A stretch of DNA of 64,000 nt from positions 33,210,731 to 33,274,730 of the forward strand of contig OZ020618.1 in the NCBI GenBank assembly GCA_963971575.1, given 5' to 3'. This document shows, piece by piece, positions 1 to 11,177 of the stretch; position 1 is the first letter of the stretch; each line of letters begins with the position of its first letter. The DNA comes from Liopterus haemorrhoidalis (lineage: Eukaryota; Arthropoda; Insecta; Coleoptera; Dytiscidae). Under the pieces are notes generated by a model that saw nothing but the letters and a program-made list of their open reading frames with translations, was not told where the DNA came from and did not search any database. The position numbers and the translations under genes are program-made.

Positions 1-684
1 GTTGCTGACGAAATGGTTACTTGACCATATGGTTAGCTGACCAAGTGGTTACCTAACCATATGGTTAGCTGACCAAATGGTTATTTGACCATTTGGTTTG
101 CTGACCAAATGGTTACCTGACCATATGGTTAGCTGGCAAAATCGTTAACTGACCATGTGGTTAACAGACCAATTGGTTACCTGACCATGTCGTTGGCAGA
201 CCAAATGGATAACTGACCATATAGTGAGCTGACCAAATGCTTACCTGACCATATGTTCAGCTGGAAAAATGGTTAACTGACCAAATGGTTACCTGACCAA
301 ATGGTTAACTGACCAAGTGGTTAACTGACCAAATAGTTAGCTGACGAAATGGTTAACTGACCAAATGGTTACTTGACCAAATGGTAAGCTGACCAAATGG
401 TTAGCTGACCAAATGGTTAACTGACCAAATGGTTACCTGACCAAATGGTTAACTGACCAAGTGGTTAACTGACCAAATAATTAGCTGACCAAATGGTTAG
501 CTGACCAAATGGTTAGCTGACCAAATGGTTACCTGACCAAATGGTTAACTGACCAAATGGTTAGCTGACCAAATGGTTAGCTGACCAAATGGTGAACTGA
601 CCAGATGGTTACTTGACCAAATGGTTAGCTGACCAAATGGTTGGCTGACCAAATGGTTAACTGACCAAATGGTTACCTGACCAA
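1..684. repeat. 16-bp satellite array S1 (start cut by window)
   Basis: Tandem array of a 16-bp unit of the form GTTAACTGACCAAATG with common variants GTTAGCTG and GTTACCTG, and CCATATGG in place of CCAAATGG in the left part. The left part is diverged and the right part, next to gag, is more uniform. The array runs directly into the gypsy gag codons with no LTR between. The same order of variant units recurs in the other four arrays, so whole arrays were copied. Confidence 0.95.
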
Positions 685-1317
685 ATGGTTAATATGCAGG
701 AAATGCAGGCCCAGCTGAAGGCGTTGCAGGCTGAGTTGCGGGATATGCAGGCCCAGAAGGCAGCCAAGATAGACGCGACTGCAGGAAGCGAGACCGGTGA
801 GTCAGCGATACGCGGCGGAGTATCCAGCTTCAGAGCGGGAGCTGACATCCTGGACCCCTTCGATCCCGATGACCGTGAGGCCAATGTCGACATCTGGTTG
901 GCTCGCATCGACCAGCTGGGGTGTGTACACGGGTGGACCGAGTACGAGAAATCCCTGTACATGCAGGCGAAGCTGAGGGGAGAAGCCAGAGCGTGGTTCA
1001 ATCGGCTTCTCAAGTACGACCACACCTGGGCGGAGTGGAAGATCATGCTGAAGACGGCGTTCCCTCAACAGCATGACTTTGCGAAGATGCTGCGCGAGCT
1101 ACTGGCGCGGCAAAAGGTTCCCGGGGAGAGTCTTGCTCGCTACTATCGGGCGAAGCTTGCCATGTGCGAGCGTGTGGGCATTACAGGTGAGCGAGCAATC
1201 TCCTGCATCATCGACGGCCTCCCACTTGCGATGCAGTTGAATGCTAGGGCATTCGGCTGCCAAGAGCCGAACAAGCTGTACACCGGCTTCCTGGCCATGC
1301 TGGACCGCTACGAGTAG
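685..1317 (+). CDS. gypsy copy 1: Gag, N-terminal part
   Basis: Retrotransposon Gag of a Ty3/gypsy element, 210 codons. A Gln/Met-rich heptad-like stretch (residues about 4-30) is followed by a typical capsid-type Gag domain with a YMQAKLRGEARAWF segment. The first ATG lies in the last satellite repeat; the ATG at 694 is the start shared with copies 2 and 3 and is preferred. The frame stops at TAG 1315-1317 after LDRYE, but the same frame continues downstream through basic sequence to the zinc knuckles, so Gag is cut short. The same TAG is present in all three gypsy copies of the window. No 5' LTR, primer site or leader precedes it, so it is probably not expressed as a retroelement. Confidence 0.85.
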   Translation: MVNMQEMQAQLKALQAELRDMQAQKAAKIDATAGSETGESAIRGGVSSFRAGADILDPFDPDDREANVDIWLARIDQLGCVHGWTEYEKSLYMQAKLRGEARAWFNRLLKYDHTWAEWKIMLKTAFPQQHDFAKMLRELLARQKVPGESLARYYRAKLAMCERVGITGERAISCIIDGLPLAMQLNARAFGCQEPNKLYTGFLAMLDRYE

Positions 1318-1359
1318 GATGCTCCTGTCCATCGACCTAGGGAGCGAGAGGCAGTTCCC

Positions 1360-4300
1360 GTGCGAAGACCAGCTGGCAGAGAGGCTGTTCCGGACCAACG
1401 GCGCATGGAACGACGAGCAGCCTACGGCGGACGTGGGGAACGATCGAGCCAGCGACGCGGAGGGCAGCAGTCCGAGGCAACGGCGAGGGCCAACCGGCAC
1501 CCGGCGATGGACGGTTGGAGACGCTGCTACAACTGCCAAGAGGTGGGGACCCACGTGAGCCGCGAGTGTCCGAGGCCTCGCACGCAGCGGTGCCGCGACA
1601 GTGTGGCGAGGAAGGGCATTGGGCCATGGATTGTCCTGGCCAACGTCGCGGACCACAGGTAAGCTTGGTGGATGCCGCGAACAGCTACAAAAAGTGGATG
1701 AAGACCAGCGCCGGCGTGCCGCTGAGAGCATTCATCGACACGGGTAGTGTCCACGACCTCATCACGGAGGAATGTGCACGGCGTTTGCAGTGTACGCTGT
1801 CTGCAAATGGGCAGCAGGTACATGGATTCGGTGGAGGGATGACTTGGACCTTAGGTAAGGTTGAGCTGTCCGTCATCATAGACGGTGCCGGTGTCAAGAT
1901 GCACCCGTTGGTGGTGACATGTGGATTGTCGGGAGCCGACATACTGATAGGGCAGCCAACGCTCTCGTCAGGCGAGGTGGTCCTACTTGTGCGGGACGGC
2001 ACGGTGAGCCAGTCGCGCGAGGAAAACTTCCTCCAAAAGCTGGCGTTGGAGGATGATGACCTGGACGAGCCATGGCAGCAGAAGTTGGAAATACGGCTCG
2101 TCGAGGATGCCTGGCTTCTACCCAACGACGACCAGAGCCCAGCAGTCACGGTGGATGGACTGCCTGAAGGTGCGTTCCTGCTCGTCAAGGAACGGACGGT
2201 CCGGCGACACACCTCTGAACTTATCGTAAAGGTGGCACTTTTGGGGCCAGGGAACATGAAGATGAGAATCTGGAATCAGAGTCTCAGGGGCGTTATCTGG
2301 CCCACCAAACACCGGCTTTGTTATCTTTCCAGATAAAGACCCGGAACCGGTGAACTCGGTGAGTATCATTAATAATAAATTAAGCTTTGCAGATGTCAAG
2401 GTGGGTGATATCGCTGAAAGTGAAAGGAGCGAATTGGAAGCGCTCTTGTCACGGTTGCAAAATTGCTTCTCGAGTGGGGATGAAGATTTGGGGCTCACCC
2501 ACTTGGGGGAAATGAGAATCCAGTTAACCACGCGTACACCGATATACCACCGCCCGTACAGGCTGTCACTCGCAGAGAGGGAAACGGTGAAACAAAAAGT
2601 GCAGACGCTACTTAAAAGCAGGGCCATACGAGAGTCTGAATCGGAGTACGCAAGCCCCATCGTACTTGTCCCAAAAGCAAACGGCGGACGTCGGATGTGC
2701 GTTGACAATCGCGCACTAAATAAGGTAACAGTGAAAGATCGACATCCGATGCCACTGGTGGAGGATGAATTCACCAAGTTAGCGGGTAAGTGTTATTATA
2801 GTACACTTGATTTAGCCCAAGGTTATCACCAAGTCCCTATGCATGTGGACTCTGTACATAAAACTGCATTTATTACTCCGGATGGTCACTATGAGTGGTT
2901 TAGAGTCCCCTTCGGGCTCGCGAATGCCCCAGCTCTCTTCCAGAAGGTAGTACAGCGAATGCTGAAGGGTATTCCCAGTGACCAGGTGCTGGCTTACATG
3001 GACGACCTGCTGATACCCTCCGAGAGCATAGCTGGCGGGCTCCGTCAGTTGGAGGAGGTGCTACAATCGGTGGCAAGAGCCGGATTGAAATTAAACTTAC
3101 CTAAATGCTCTTTCTTACAAAACAAGGTAACATATCTGGGCCACGACATAAGCGGCGGCGGTATCCGACCTGGAGAGCGCAAAATCACGGCGGTAAGCGA
3201 CTTTCCTGTACCCAAAAATGTACATGGCGTAAGACAGTTCTTAGGCTTAAGACGGCGCACAACCCTATAGTCCTCAATAGTTTCTTATACAAAACTAATA
3301 ATCGGAAATAAAATGAATAACAATCTATATATCAAAATTTGCAGCGAATTTTTATCTATCTAATAGGATATTTTTAATTGTAGAAAAAACTGTTAGGTAG
3401 TTGTAAATAAGCAAATTAAATTATAGACGCCATCTTGTAAACCAATCGACGCATATTTGCGTACGATGCGGCAAATTGTACCTAAAGCTTCATTCTACAA
3501 ATATGATTGTAGCTATTTTGTTGTATTGTGAAAATTACTTATAGTTATTGTACTTGGTAATCTATTTTTGCCGCTCTCTTGAATCTGCGGTGGTTTTCAA
3601 AATGGGTGTTACGGGTAAAAATGATTTATTTTTTGTGAAGAATACGGGTACCAAGTGGCATTCCATTATCTTTAAGTATAATATTTTTCGACCAAGGATC
3701 TAAACTATAAGTAATCAAGTCGAAAAAAATTGACGTATTATTTGAACATTTCTACACAAAACTATGTAAAAATAAAAGTTATTCGAAACCCACAAATAGA
3801 TTTAAAAAATTACAGAACAATATCGCTGAGGTCTATTTTTAAGTTATTGAGCGATAATATTTTTACAATAAATGTTTCTACAATTAAAACTATCATATTA
3901 GATAAATACAAATTCGGTGCAAAATTTGATGTATAGGTTGAGAGTAATTTTATTTCAGATTGTTAGTTTTGTATAAGAAACTAGTAACCTCCGGGGGTTA
4001 TACGCAGCCTTAACGAGTTATTTCAGGAAATTCATACCGAACTTTGCTGTTGTAGCTAAACCATTAACTGAACTGACCAAGAAGCAGACTACGTGGCAGT
4101 GGGGCGACAGCCAAGCCGAGACGTTCGCAAAGCTGAAGCAGCTGCTGGTGGAACGACCGGTGTTGGCACTGTACCATAGTCATGCAGAGACGGAGATACA
4201 TACAGACGCCTGTCCGAGCGGCTTGGGTGGAATCCTATTGCAGAAACAAAACGACGTATCCTTGCGGCCGGTGCTCTACTTCAGCAGGGTAACCACACCA

Positions 4301-5909
4301 GCCGAACAGAAGTACCATAGCTTTGAGTTAGAGACGTTGGCGCTCGTGGAAACGGTAAAACGTTTCCGGGTATATCTGGTGGGTATACATTTTAAGGCTA
4401 TCACCGATTGTACTTCTGTGCGAGCTACCATGCTTAAACGAGACCTGGTGCCCCGCATCGCTCGTTGGTGGATGACTCTACAAGAGTACGACATGGAAGT
4501 AGAGTACAGGCCGGGAGCCAGGATACAGCATGTTGACGCGTAACCCCGTCTCAGTGAACCTGGTGCAGATCCACGATGATGATTGGTTTCTGACAGTTCA
4601 GCTGCAGGACGAGAAGGCGCACTCGATTGTAGAGGCGCTGCAGGCAGGTACAGCTGACAAAGGTATTGTTAACGACTTTAAATTACAGGACGGGCGGTTG
4701 TACAGCAAGACGCTGCTGGGTAATCGACTGTATGTCCCGGCGATGGCAAGATTCAGTCTACTACGAAAACATCATGATGATGTTGGTCACCCCGGCGTTG
4801 AGCGTTGCTTAAAATTAATAAAGGAAACTTACTGGTTTCCCAAAATGGGACGTTTCACAAAGAAATACGTCCAAGCGTGCATGAACTGTGCGTTCAGCAA
4901 AGGGAGTTATGGCAGAGCGGAGGGTCTGCTACACCCCATTGAGAAGAAGGCAATCCCCTTCGACACGGTGCACGTCGACCATCTGGGACCTTTTGCACGA
5001 AGTGTACGCGGGTACTCTTACGTACTCATGGTGGTGGACGCGTTCACCAAATACACCCTCGCAAGAGCAACGCGCACTCTGAAGTCTACAGAGGTGATTA
5101 CTATACTTAAAGAGATTTTCAGCGAGTTCGGATATCCGAAGCGTGTGATCTCCGACAGAGGGTTGGCGTTTACCAGTAAAGTATTTACTGAGTTCTTAGC
5201 CAAGCACGGCGTGCGGCACGTATGTAATGCCATTGCGACCCCAAGGGCGAACGGACAAGTCGAAAGACAGAACCGTACTATAGTGGAAGCGATCGGCCCA
5301 ATGACTGCAGATGAGTCCCGGTGGGACGAGACACTGCCCGACATTGTGTGGGGTATGAATAACTGTGTAAACAAGAGTACGGGGTACTCGCCTGTTGAGA
5401 TGATGTTTACACGAAAGAGCGGTGCCATTGCGGAACTCTCTGACGGTGTCCAGAGCGCAAATGCCCCGGCGGAGGCTGAGTTCCATGAACCACGGCGAGA
5501 GGTTACACGGCGTCGCCGGCGAGCGGCTGAGAAGCTGAATAAAGTAAGCAAGACTATGAGAGCTTGTTTTAATAAAAGACGAAAAACGGCGACCTGCTAC
5601 AAACCCGGTGACTTGGTCTTGTGGCGTAATGCAAGTACATGCCACGGCGATAAGGGCGTGAACAGAAAACTGTTGAATAAATTTAATGGCCCCTATAAAG
5701 TAACGGCGATACTGGGGAACGACCGATACAAAATATCCTCCGTCAAAGGCGTCAGGGGATATAAAAATTTCACCGTGACGGTAGCTGCTGATTCACTACG
5801 GCGATATCACAGCACCATGGCAGAGCATGAGCTCAGTGCCGACCAGGATGATCAACACACAGGTATCCAGGAGACTGATCGACCTCCTGGAGGGGTAAGG
5901 TTAAGGTAA
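1360..5909 (+). pseudogene. gypsy copy 1: broken zinc knuckle and Pol
   Basis: Remnant of Gag C-terminus and Pol (protease, RT, RNase H, integrase). Seen: CCHC knuckle CYNCQEVGTHVSREC, protease DTG near 1738, RT YMDD near 2996, RNase H start TDACPSG near 4200, and integrase zinc-binding and catalytic segments in 4530-5909. Breaks relative to copy 2: a 2-bp insertion in the second knuckle near 1596, an 11-bp deletion near 2313, a 759-bp DNA transposon at 3251-4009, an 8-bp deletion near 4540 and a 14-bp deletion between GATCGAC repeats near 5882 that changes the C-terminus. At the knuckle this copy keeps GAG (Glu) where copies 2 and 3 have TAG. This is the most damaged of the three copies. Confidence 0.9.
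3251..4009. mobile_element. TTAA-flanked DNA element (759 bp) in gypsy RT
   Basis: Absent from copies 2 and 3, whose sequence reads straight across the site. TTAA occurs at 3247-3250 and 4010-4013 as the target duplication. The ends are imperfect inverted repeats: GACGGCGCACAACCC on the left against GGCTGCGTATAACCC on the right, and further in both arms share TAGTTTCTTATACAAAACTA. No transposase is visible; the 68-codon frame at 3730-3936 is AT-rich and unconvincing. TTAA targets are used by piggyBac and Kolobok families; the ends do not decide between them. Non-autonomous. Confidence 0.85.
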
Positions 5910-5947
5910 GAATTAATGGGGACATTAATTGTTGCAGGACGGCCGAG

Positions 5948-6206
5948 TGTTAGGGAGTTTTTCAAAGAGGGCGCGCTGAGCAATGGCGTGGCGGCAGCAC
6001 CATACAGGCGATCGGTATTGTGTCCCGCGCTTGTATCGGCGTAGGAAGAAGAAAGGAAGTCACATGATGATTCTATTCTATCTACGACGTTGGACTGAAT
6101 CGCTCGGCGTGTACTCGCTTATATTTTGGTGTTTAGTATTATACATTTATGTTTGATAAATAAATGACATGTTAGATTGAACGTTTATTATTTTATCGTC
6201 CTAACA
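5948..6206 (+). mobile_element. gypsy copy 1: 3' LTR (259 bp)
   Basis: Starts TGTTAGGG and ends CGTCCTAACA, giving TGTTAGG/CCTAACA terminal inverted repeats, and contains an AATAAA-type signal (GATAAATAAATG). The same 259 bp follow the other two gypsy pol frames. The partner 5' LTR is missing upstream of gag in all copies. Confidence 0.85.
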
Positions 6207-6463
6207 ATATTTTTTCACGGATTCCTCAGTATCTCTTAGGACAGATGAGATATCGACTAGGTTTTTGCTTATAAAAGTTACCCGTGCCAATGTTTAGAAA
6301 AAAACTACTAATTTTATTTGTAATTAGTATGAACCTCTAACGGGGTGAATCTACACCAGAGGAGAGAGTCAGCAATGTGATCTATAAAGAACTATGACTT
6401 ATTATAATTGCACGATGATGGCAAACCGTCAATAACCGTAGCGAAGCACGGGTACTCGGCTAG
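6207..6463 (+). mobile_element. Helitron-like 3' terminus, unit 1
   Basis: Begins with the segment TTTTTTCACGGATTCCTC and ends with the hairpin CCGTAGCGAAGCACGG (6436-6451), then GGTACTCGG and CTAG followed by T. A GC hairpin shortly before CTAG, inserted before T, is the signature of Helitron 3' ends. No Rep/helicase gene and no 5' TC end were found, so this is a terminal fragment or the end of a non-autonomous element. Copies end at 19970, 30823, 47761 and 53488. Confidence 0.6.
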
Positions 6464-8248
6464 TATTTTTATATTAGGTCACAAACATGAGTGTCCTTTT
6501 TTTTGCAAGAGATTTGAATATCCTTTTCTTTTGTTACAGGTGAAGGCAGTATCATTATGAACCAATTTTCAGAGAATAAACTACTAGTTTAACATTTTTT
6601 TTGTTATATATGTGTCATAATAGACTGTTATATTTTTGCTTATGCAAAACCCGAAATGATGGTTATTTGTGTTCTAATATTTTAATTTTCATGGATAAAA
6701 GTTTTTTTTTACTAAAATATGTCTTTTATGTACTCATAAATTCATCAAAAACACCAAAAAAATCACAAAATACATTTATGTTATTTTAACAACTAATTAA
6801 AAATTGGGTCACTTTTGACCCCACGATAGTAGTTATGATAGTGTAAATGAACGATAGTAGTACAAGGTTAAGTATATATTTTTTCCCTGTATAATTTTTT
6901 TTTTTTTTGTAGTAAATAATAATAAAAAATTATTTTTCAATCAAATTAAGTTTATTTTCTTTTTTTTTTTTGCTTTTCACTTCTTATTTTGATCAATTTG
7001 ACATATAAATATAAATCAACTGAAAAAATCTGAACACATTTTTTATGGGGGTGCGGGAGCTTATTTTCACATTCAACGAGTCAGTCTGAAGCCAACAGCC
7101 GTAGCCAGTAGTCGCAAACGCACACATGTTATATTATCATACTTTTGTACTATTAATTCTATCTTCAATAAATTTAATTAATAATAAAAACCGAATAATC
7201 AAACCCCACCATAGAATCCCACAACTTATGGAGGCTCACCGGAGATCGTGTCGCGTGTTTGAGAAGGTTTTTTTTTTAAAAAGAGTGAAATAAAAGTTGT
7301 TAAAATCGCGAAGAAACAAAACGAACATACTATCAGGTTTTACCGCCGATTGTAAACTTGTTAGTAATTGAAATTATACATATGAAACAAAACTTGGTGT
7401 CATCAGTGGAAAGTTGGGGTTTTGTGGGGCCCTTCAGAAGTCGAGGCCCAGTGCGCGCGCCCGGTTCGCCCGCCGTTAAATCCCCCTCTGAGAGTTGTAA
7501 GTAAAATGGAAGTTATGTGAGAAACAGTGAGTAAAAAGTGGAGAGAAGTAATAAAAGTGGCGAAAGAACAATTAAATTGGAAAATATGAAGTAAATGAAC
7601 AAAAGAAATATAAACAGAAGAGAAAACAGTAAAGTGTAAACGTTAAGCGCTAAAGTAAAACAATAATAAAGAAGTGAAGTGTACAAAGAATTAAAGAAAA
7701 CCTAAGATAAATTAAAAACGCAACGTAAACGTTTGAATCGTGAACAGTTTCCCGCCTGCCTGCGACCTTGAACGGCAAACAGCCAACAAGCGATAACAGC
7801 CGGTTTGCAATAACAATTCGGTAGTTTTAGGGTTTTGTAGGTATGACCAAAAAACCCTTATACCGTCATTTTGTCGTCTGTCTGTCTGTCAGTTTGGTAA
7901 AAATTGTAGCCAAACTGCTAAACCTAGAGAGTTGAAATTTGGCATGCTTATACAACCCTTTGACTCGCACATAGGAAAAATACTAAAACATCTAAAAAAC
8001 ATATCCCCCTAAAAATATATTTGTGCTCATCGAAAAAAAATTTTTTTTTTTAATTCTGAGTAGGGTATCAAATGAAAGCCCTTAGTAAGTGGATTAACGG
8101 TTAAAATTTTATTTTTGCAAAATAAATTATTTTGACGCGATTTTTGCCAAAATTGTGCAAAAAAATTTGTTTGTACCACACCCAGTAGTTTAAACTAAAA
8201 ATCTGAAAAAGTTCTAAGTAATGTACTTTTGTGTGAACCGGAATAGTA
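6464..8248. other. Unit 1 non-coding spacer, left part
   Basis: AT-rich sequence present in all five units with no convincing gene. It holds: an intron/exon-like TTTTGTTACAG at about 6530; a small hairpin GGGTCACTTTTGACCCC near 6807; poly-T runs near 6900 and 6965; a possible LTR relic with AATAAA near 7166; a primer-site-like TTGGTGTCATCAGTGG at 7394, similar to tRNA-Leu primer sites of some gypsy elements; a GC-rich patch (7430-7490); a purine-rich leader-like stretch (7500-7730); and a CTGT run near 7880. The short frame at 6601-6789 recurs in most units but is AT-rich and lacks a recognisable domain. Confidence 0.6.
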
Positions 8249-9435
8249 CATGAGAGGATAAATATGACGCTCGATTGACACATGTGCGCATGCTTCAAAA
8301 TGATCTTGAGCGGAGATTAAAAATATAATATTCTGATTTATTGTGGATATATTTAAGATTATCATTAATTCATCAATAATAAGACAATAATAATTATCAA
8401 TTTATTATTTATTTGTTTATTTATTTAATAGAACAGCACGTAGCTAATATGAACAATAATACAAAACAAGAAAAAACAAAAAAACAAAAGGAACAAATAT
8501 CACAGTGTTGTCGATAGTCATAAAATTATTGTTAAGCAACAAATAATTCATACTTAAATTATAATTTGCTTAAATAAATACAAAGGAGATAAAATGAATT
8601 AAATTACACGTGTGTGTGTGTGTGTGTTACTACTCACACAGTTAAGACAAAAAAAAGTTACTTCTGTATTTTTTCAATAATATTTTCTTCCTCTTGCGTT
8701 GTCGGTTTTTTAAAATATGCGACTTCTTAATTTTTTTCCTGGTACTAAATATAGAAATTTGTTTATTAATTTTTTTATTACTTGGTTCAAATTTTGTCGT
8801 ATCTAGTTGGTGTTTCAGTTTTTTATTTTCTTTGTTAATTTCTAAACATTTTCTATAAGTATAAGCCCAAAGATTGGGCTTCTCATAATAATTTGTGAAA
8901 AAATATTCACCAAATATTTTCATGTCATTGTTCGAAAGTAAAAAACTATTGCTTTTGGTAACATTTCTATAAATTTTGATTCTTCAAGGGTTATTTCTAA
9001 AGTTTTTAAAGTTTGGTGCACATCACTGCACACCAGGCATTGTAAAACACTTGATTTATATCGGATATAAAAACATTGCAATTTATTAAACCGATTTTTT
9101 TGAAAATTTTGGGAAAAAAAAATCATGAACAGTAGTGTCCTGCCTGTTTGTAAACATACATGATGTAAGAAACCCCTCGCCATATTCGTCGATTACCATT
9201 AAAGTTTATTTTATGAATACTTTTTAAATGGACATTTAAATTATATTGTTTTGAAAATATTTTATTGCAAATTAATCACATCACAGACATTTTCAATTTA
9301 TTTAAAAATGTGTGCGCTGCATATAAGTACATGTATGTAAACACAACAGTGGTTTACTCGTTTCATCCTCGTTTCCCCCTACACTGGAACGCATGCGTAT
9401 ATGTGTCAATCGAGCGTCAAATTTATCCTCTCATG
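8249..9435 (-). mobile_element. TIR DNA element, 1187 bp, unit 1 only
   Basis: Units 2-5 read through this site (AATAGTACAACAGG). Here AATAGTA is duplicated at 8242-8248 and 9436-9442, a 7-bp target duplication. The ends are inverted repeats of about 45 bp starting CATGAGAGGATAAAT on the left and the matching CATGAGAGGATAAAT on the complement of the right end. Inside are a (GT)n run near 8610 and two overlapping minus-strand frames (9183-8920 and 8923-8642, 87 and 93 codons), the second Lys/Asn-rich. They may be remnants of a transposase C-terminus but I recognise no domain. The CATGA start recalls P elements; this is only a hint. Confidence 0.8.
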
Positions 9436-10208
9436 AATAGTACAACAGGAATTTTTGATCAGATTATGTTGTCGGAAAATAACGCATTTTTTATGTTTTT
9501 AACTAAAATATGTTAAATATTTAATTCGCTATGTAACACAGTAGATAAGTAGGCATTCGTAGCGTTGTGCGTTTAGTCCTTTATTTGTGATTTGCAAACT
9601 AGAGTTCGAATCCTGTCAATTTTAATTACCGACCGCCAACATATATAAGGGAGGTATTGTAATCATACCGATTTTGACATTTCGCGATTTCAATGGATCT
9701 CCACGAATTGAGATCCCTACATAACGTTTTGACTATTTTTAGCATGATGTCTGTCGGTCTGTCTGTTTGTCCGTCTGTCTGTCCGTCTGTCTGTGTACAC
9801 GTGTAGAGCAAATTCGGCTGAAAGGATTTTTATGAAACTTCATATTTAAACTTCTGCTATCAATAGCACGAGTTGATCAACTTTTGGTAAAAATCGGTTG
9901 ACTAAAAGTGGGAGTTTACTCGTGTCGATTTTAAGATTTTTCGAAAAAATTTATTGAACAAAAGTTGCTATAAAAGCAATAATTAATATATTTTATTTGA
10001 GACGTTTTTCGATAAAACGAAAATCTACGAATAATTTCTGTAAAATTTTTCGAAATTTAAAAGTGGTCCAAACCTGTGCGAACATAATTATAGTTGCTTG
10101 ACGCTCTTTACTGCCCCTGATTAAGTGGCATATGCAATTTGCATTACTTAGGTGCTGTAAAAGTGGCCAAGATCAGTTCTTACAGGGGTTTATTTACAAT
10201 TAGCACCG
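9436..10208. other. Unit 1 non-coding spacer, right part, and LINE leader
   Basis: Continues the spacer after the TIR element: tRNA-like segment (9527-9622), CTGT/CCGT run (9750-9792), a conserved stretch with GGCACGAGTTGATCAAC-like sequence, then the leader before LINE ORF1. In this unit about 490 bp are missing at ~10055 relative to the other units. The last 140 bp before the ATG are almost identical in all five units and probably hold the LINE 5' end or promoter; no core motif can be proven by eye. Confidence 0.5.
9527..9622 (+). other. tRNA-like (SINE-head-like) segment, unit 1
   Basis: Contains GTTCGAATCC, a near-perfect pol III B box, about 60 bp after an A-box-like TAACACAGTAGATAAGTAGG. 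It does not fold as an intact tRNA by eye and has no CCA-adjacent acceptor stem. Copies lie near 21843, 32695, 49626 and 55361. Possibly the head of an old tRNA-derived SINE. Confidence 0.35.
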
Positions 10209-11103
10209 ATGTCAAATATATGCTCCGATTGTGGTGGAAAGGTCAGCGCTAGGGCGCCAGGTGTCCTTTGTTCGGGCTCTTGTGGACATTATTACCACGG
10301 AAAGTGTGTTCGTATGTCAGCTGAAACTCTAAAACTCCTTAACGGGATTAAAGGAGCGCAATGGATCTGTAACGATTGCCAGTCTGCAGACGCCAATAAA
10401 TCAATAATTATTGATAACGAAGAACTTTCTGGAAATCTTAATCATCCAGCTATTGTCCAAGCCATCGAAAATATTAAGATTGATTTCAACAATAAATACG
10501 AAGAGCTAAAAGTATTAATTATTGAAAAAAAACACCATAATTGAAAATCTTACGACTGAAAATATAGCACTTAAAAAGGAAGTAGCGGATTTAGGCTCTA
10601 GACTAGATAATCTGGATCAGTACTCTAGAAGAAACAATCTGGAGATTCAAGGGGTCCCGGAAAAGAAGAACGAAAATCTGTTAGATGTCATTCAGCATAT
10701 TGGAGCATTCATTGAATGTCCAGTGTCCCCCAATGATATTGATGCTATCCACAGAGTTCCATTTTTTAATAAAAACAAACAGGGTCCTAGAAATATTATA
10801 ATAAAACTAAAATTTAGATTATTTAAGCAAAGATTTTTAGCGTGCTCCAAAACAGTAATTAAAAAGAATAGAACATCTGGTAAACAATTAAGTATTAATG
10901 TTCCTACGATTTCATCTGGTCTGTATGTGAACGAGCATTTGACAAATAAAAACAAACTTTTACTAAATAAGGCGAAATTGTTTGGTAGGGAGAATAATAT
11001 TGAGTATATTTGGGTTCAGGATTGTAAGATTCTGCCGCGTAAAAATTCAAACTCGCGAATTTTTCAAATACATACCGAAGAGTGTTTAGCCAAATTAAAT
11101 TAA
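10209..11103 (+). pseudogene. LINE ORF1 (PHD finger + FP25K-type domain), unit 1, frameshifted
   Basis: ORF1 of a non-LTR retrotransposon, likely of the CR1/Jockey group. Residues 5-57 form a C4HC3 PHD-type zinc finger (C5, C8, C21, C25, H30, C33, C54, C57), followed by a coiled coil (about 95-130) and a C-terminal domain of the type shared with baculovirus FP25K, seen in many insect LINE ORF1 proteins. It presumably packages element RNA. One extra A in a poly-A run (8 A instead of 7, near 10526-10533) shifts the frame at about residue 109; the rest reads on at 10522-11103. The same extra A is present in unit 5. The intact form is in units 3 and 4. Confidence 0.85.
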
Positions 11104-11177
11104 TTTAAAACCTCTTATTTTTCTCTCTATTAACTGTCTCGTTGCATTACCATTAGATTTCATAATATACTGATTAT

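Noticed and set aside
1..684. Regular repeats considered as a CRISPR array
   Set aside because: No spacers; the 16-bp units are directly tandem and the sequence is clearly eukaryotic.
6601..6789. 62-codon frame recurring in four of five units
   Set aside because: AT-rich, low complexity, start and frame not kept in unit 2, no domain; similarity between units follows from their duplication.
9527..9622. Considered as a true tRNA gene
   Set aside because: B box is good, but no cloverleaf with matching acceptor stem could be drawn; kept only as tRNA-like.
10209..10544. PHD-finger protein considered as a host chromatin gene
   Set aside because: Found in five copies, each followed by a LINE endonuclease (except where the BEL element cuts in), with FP25K-type C-terminus as in LINE ORF1.
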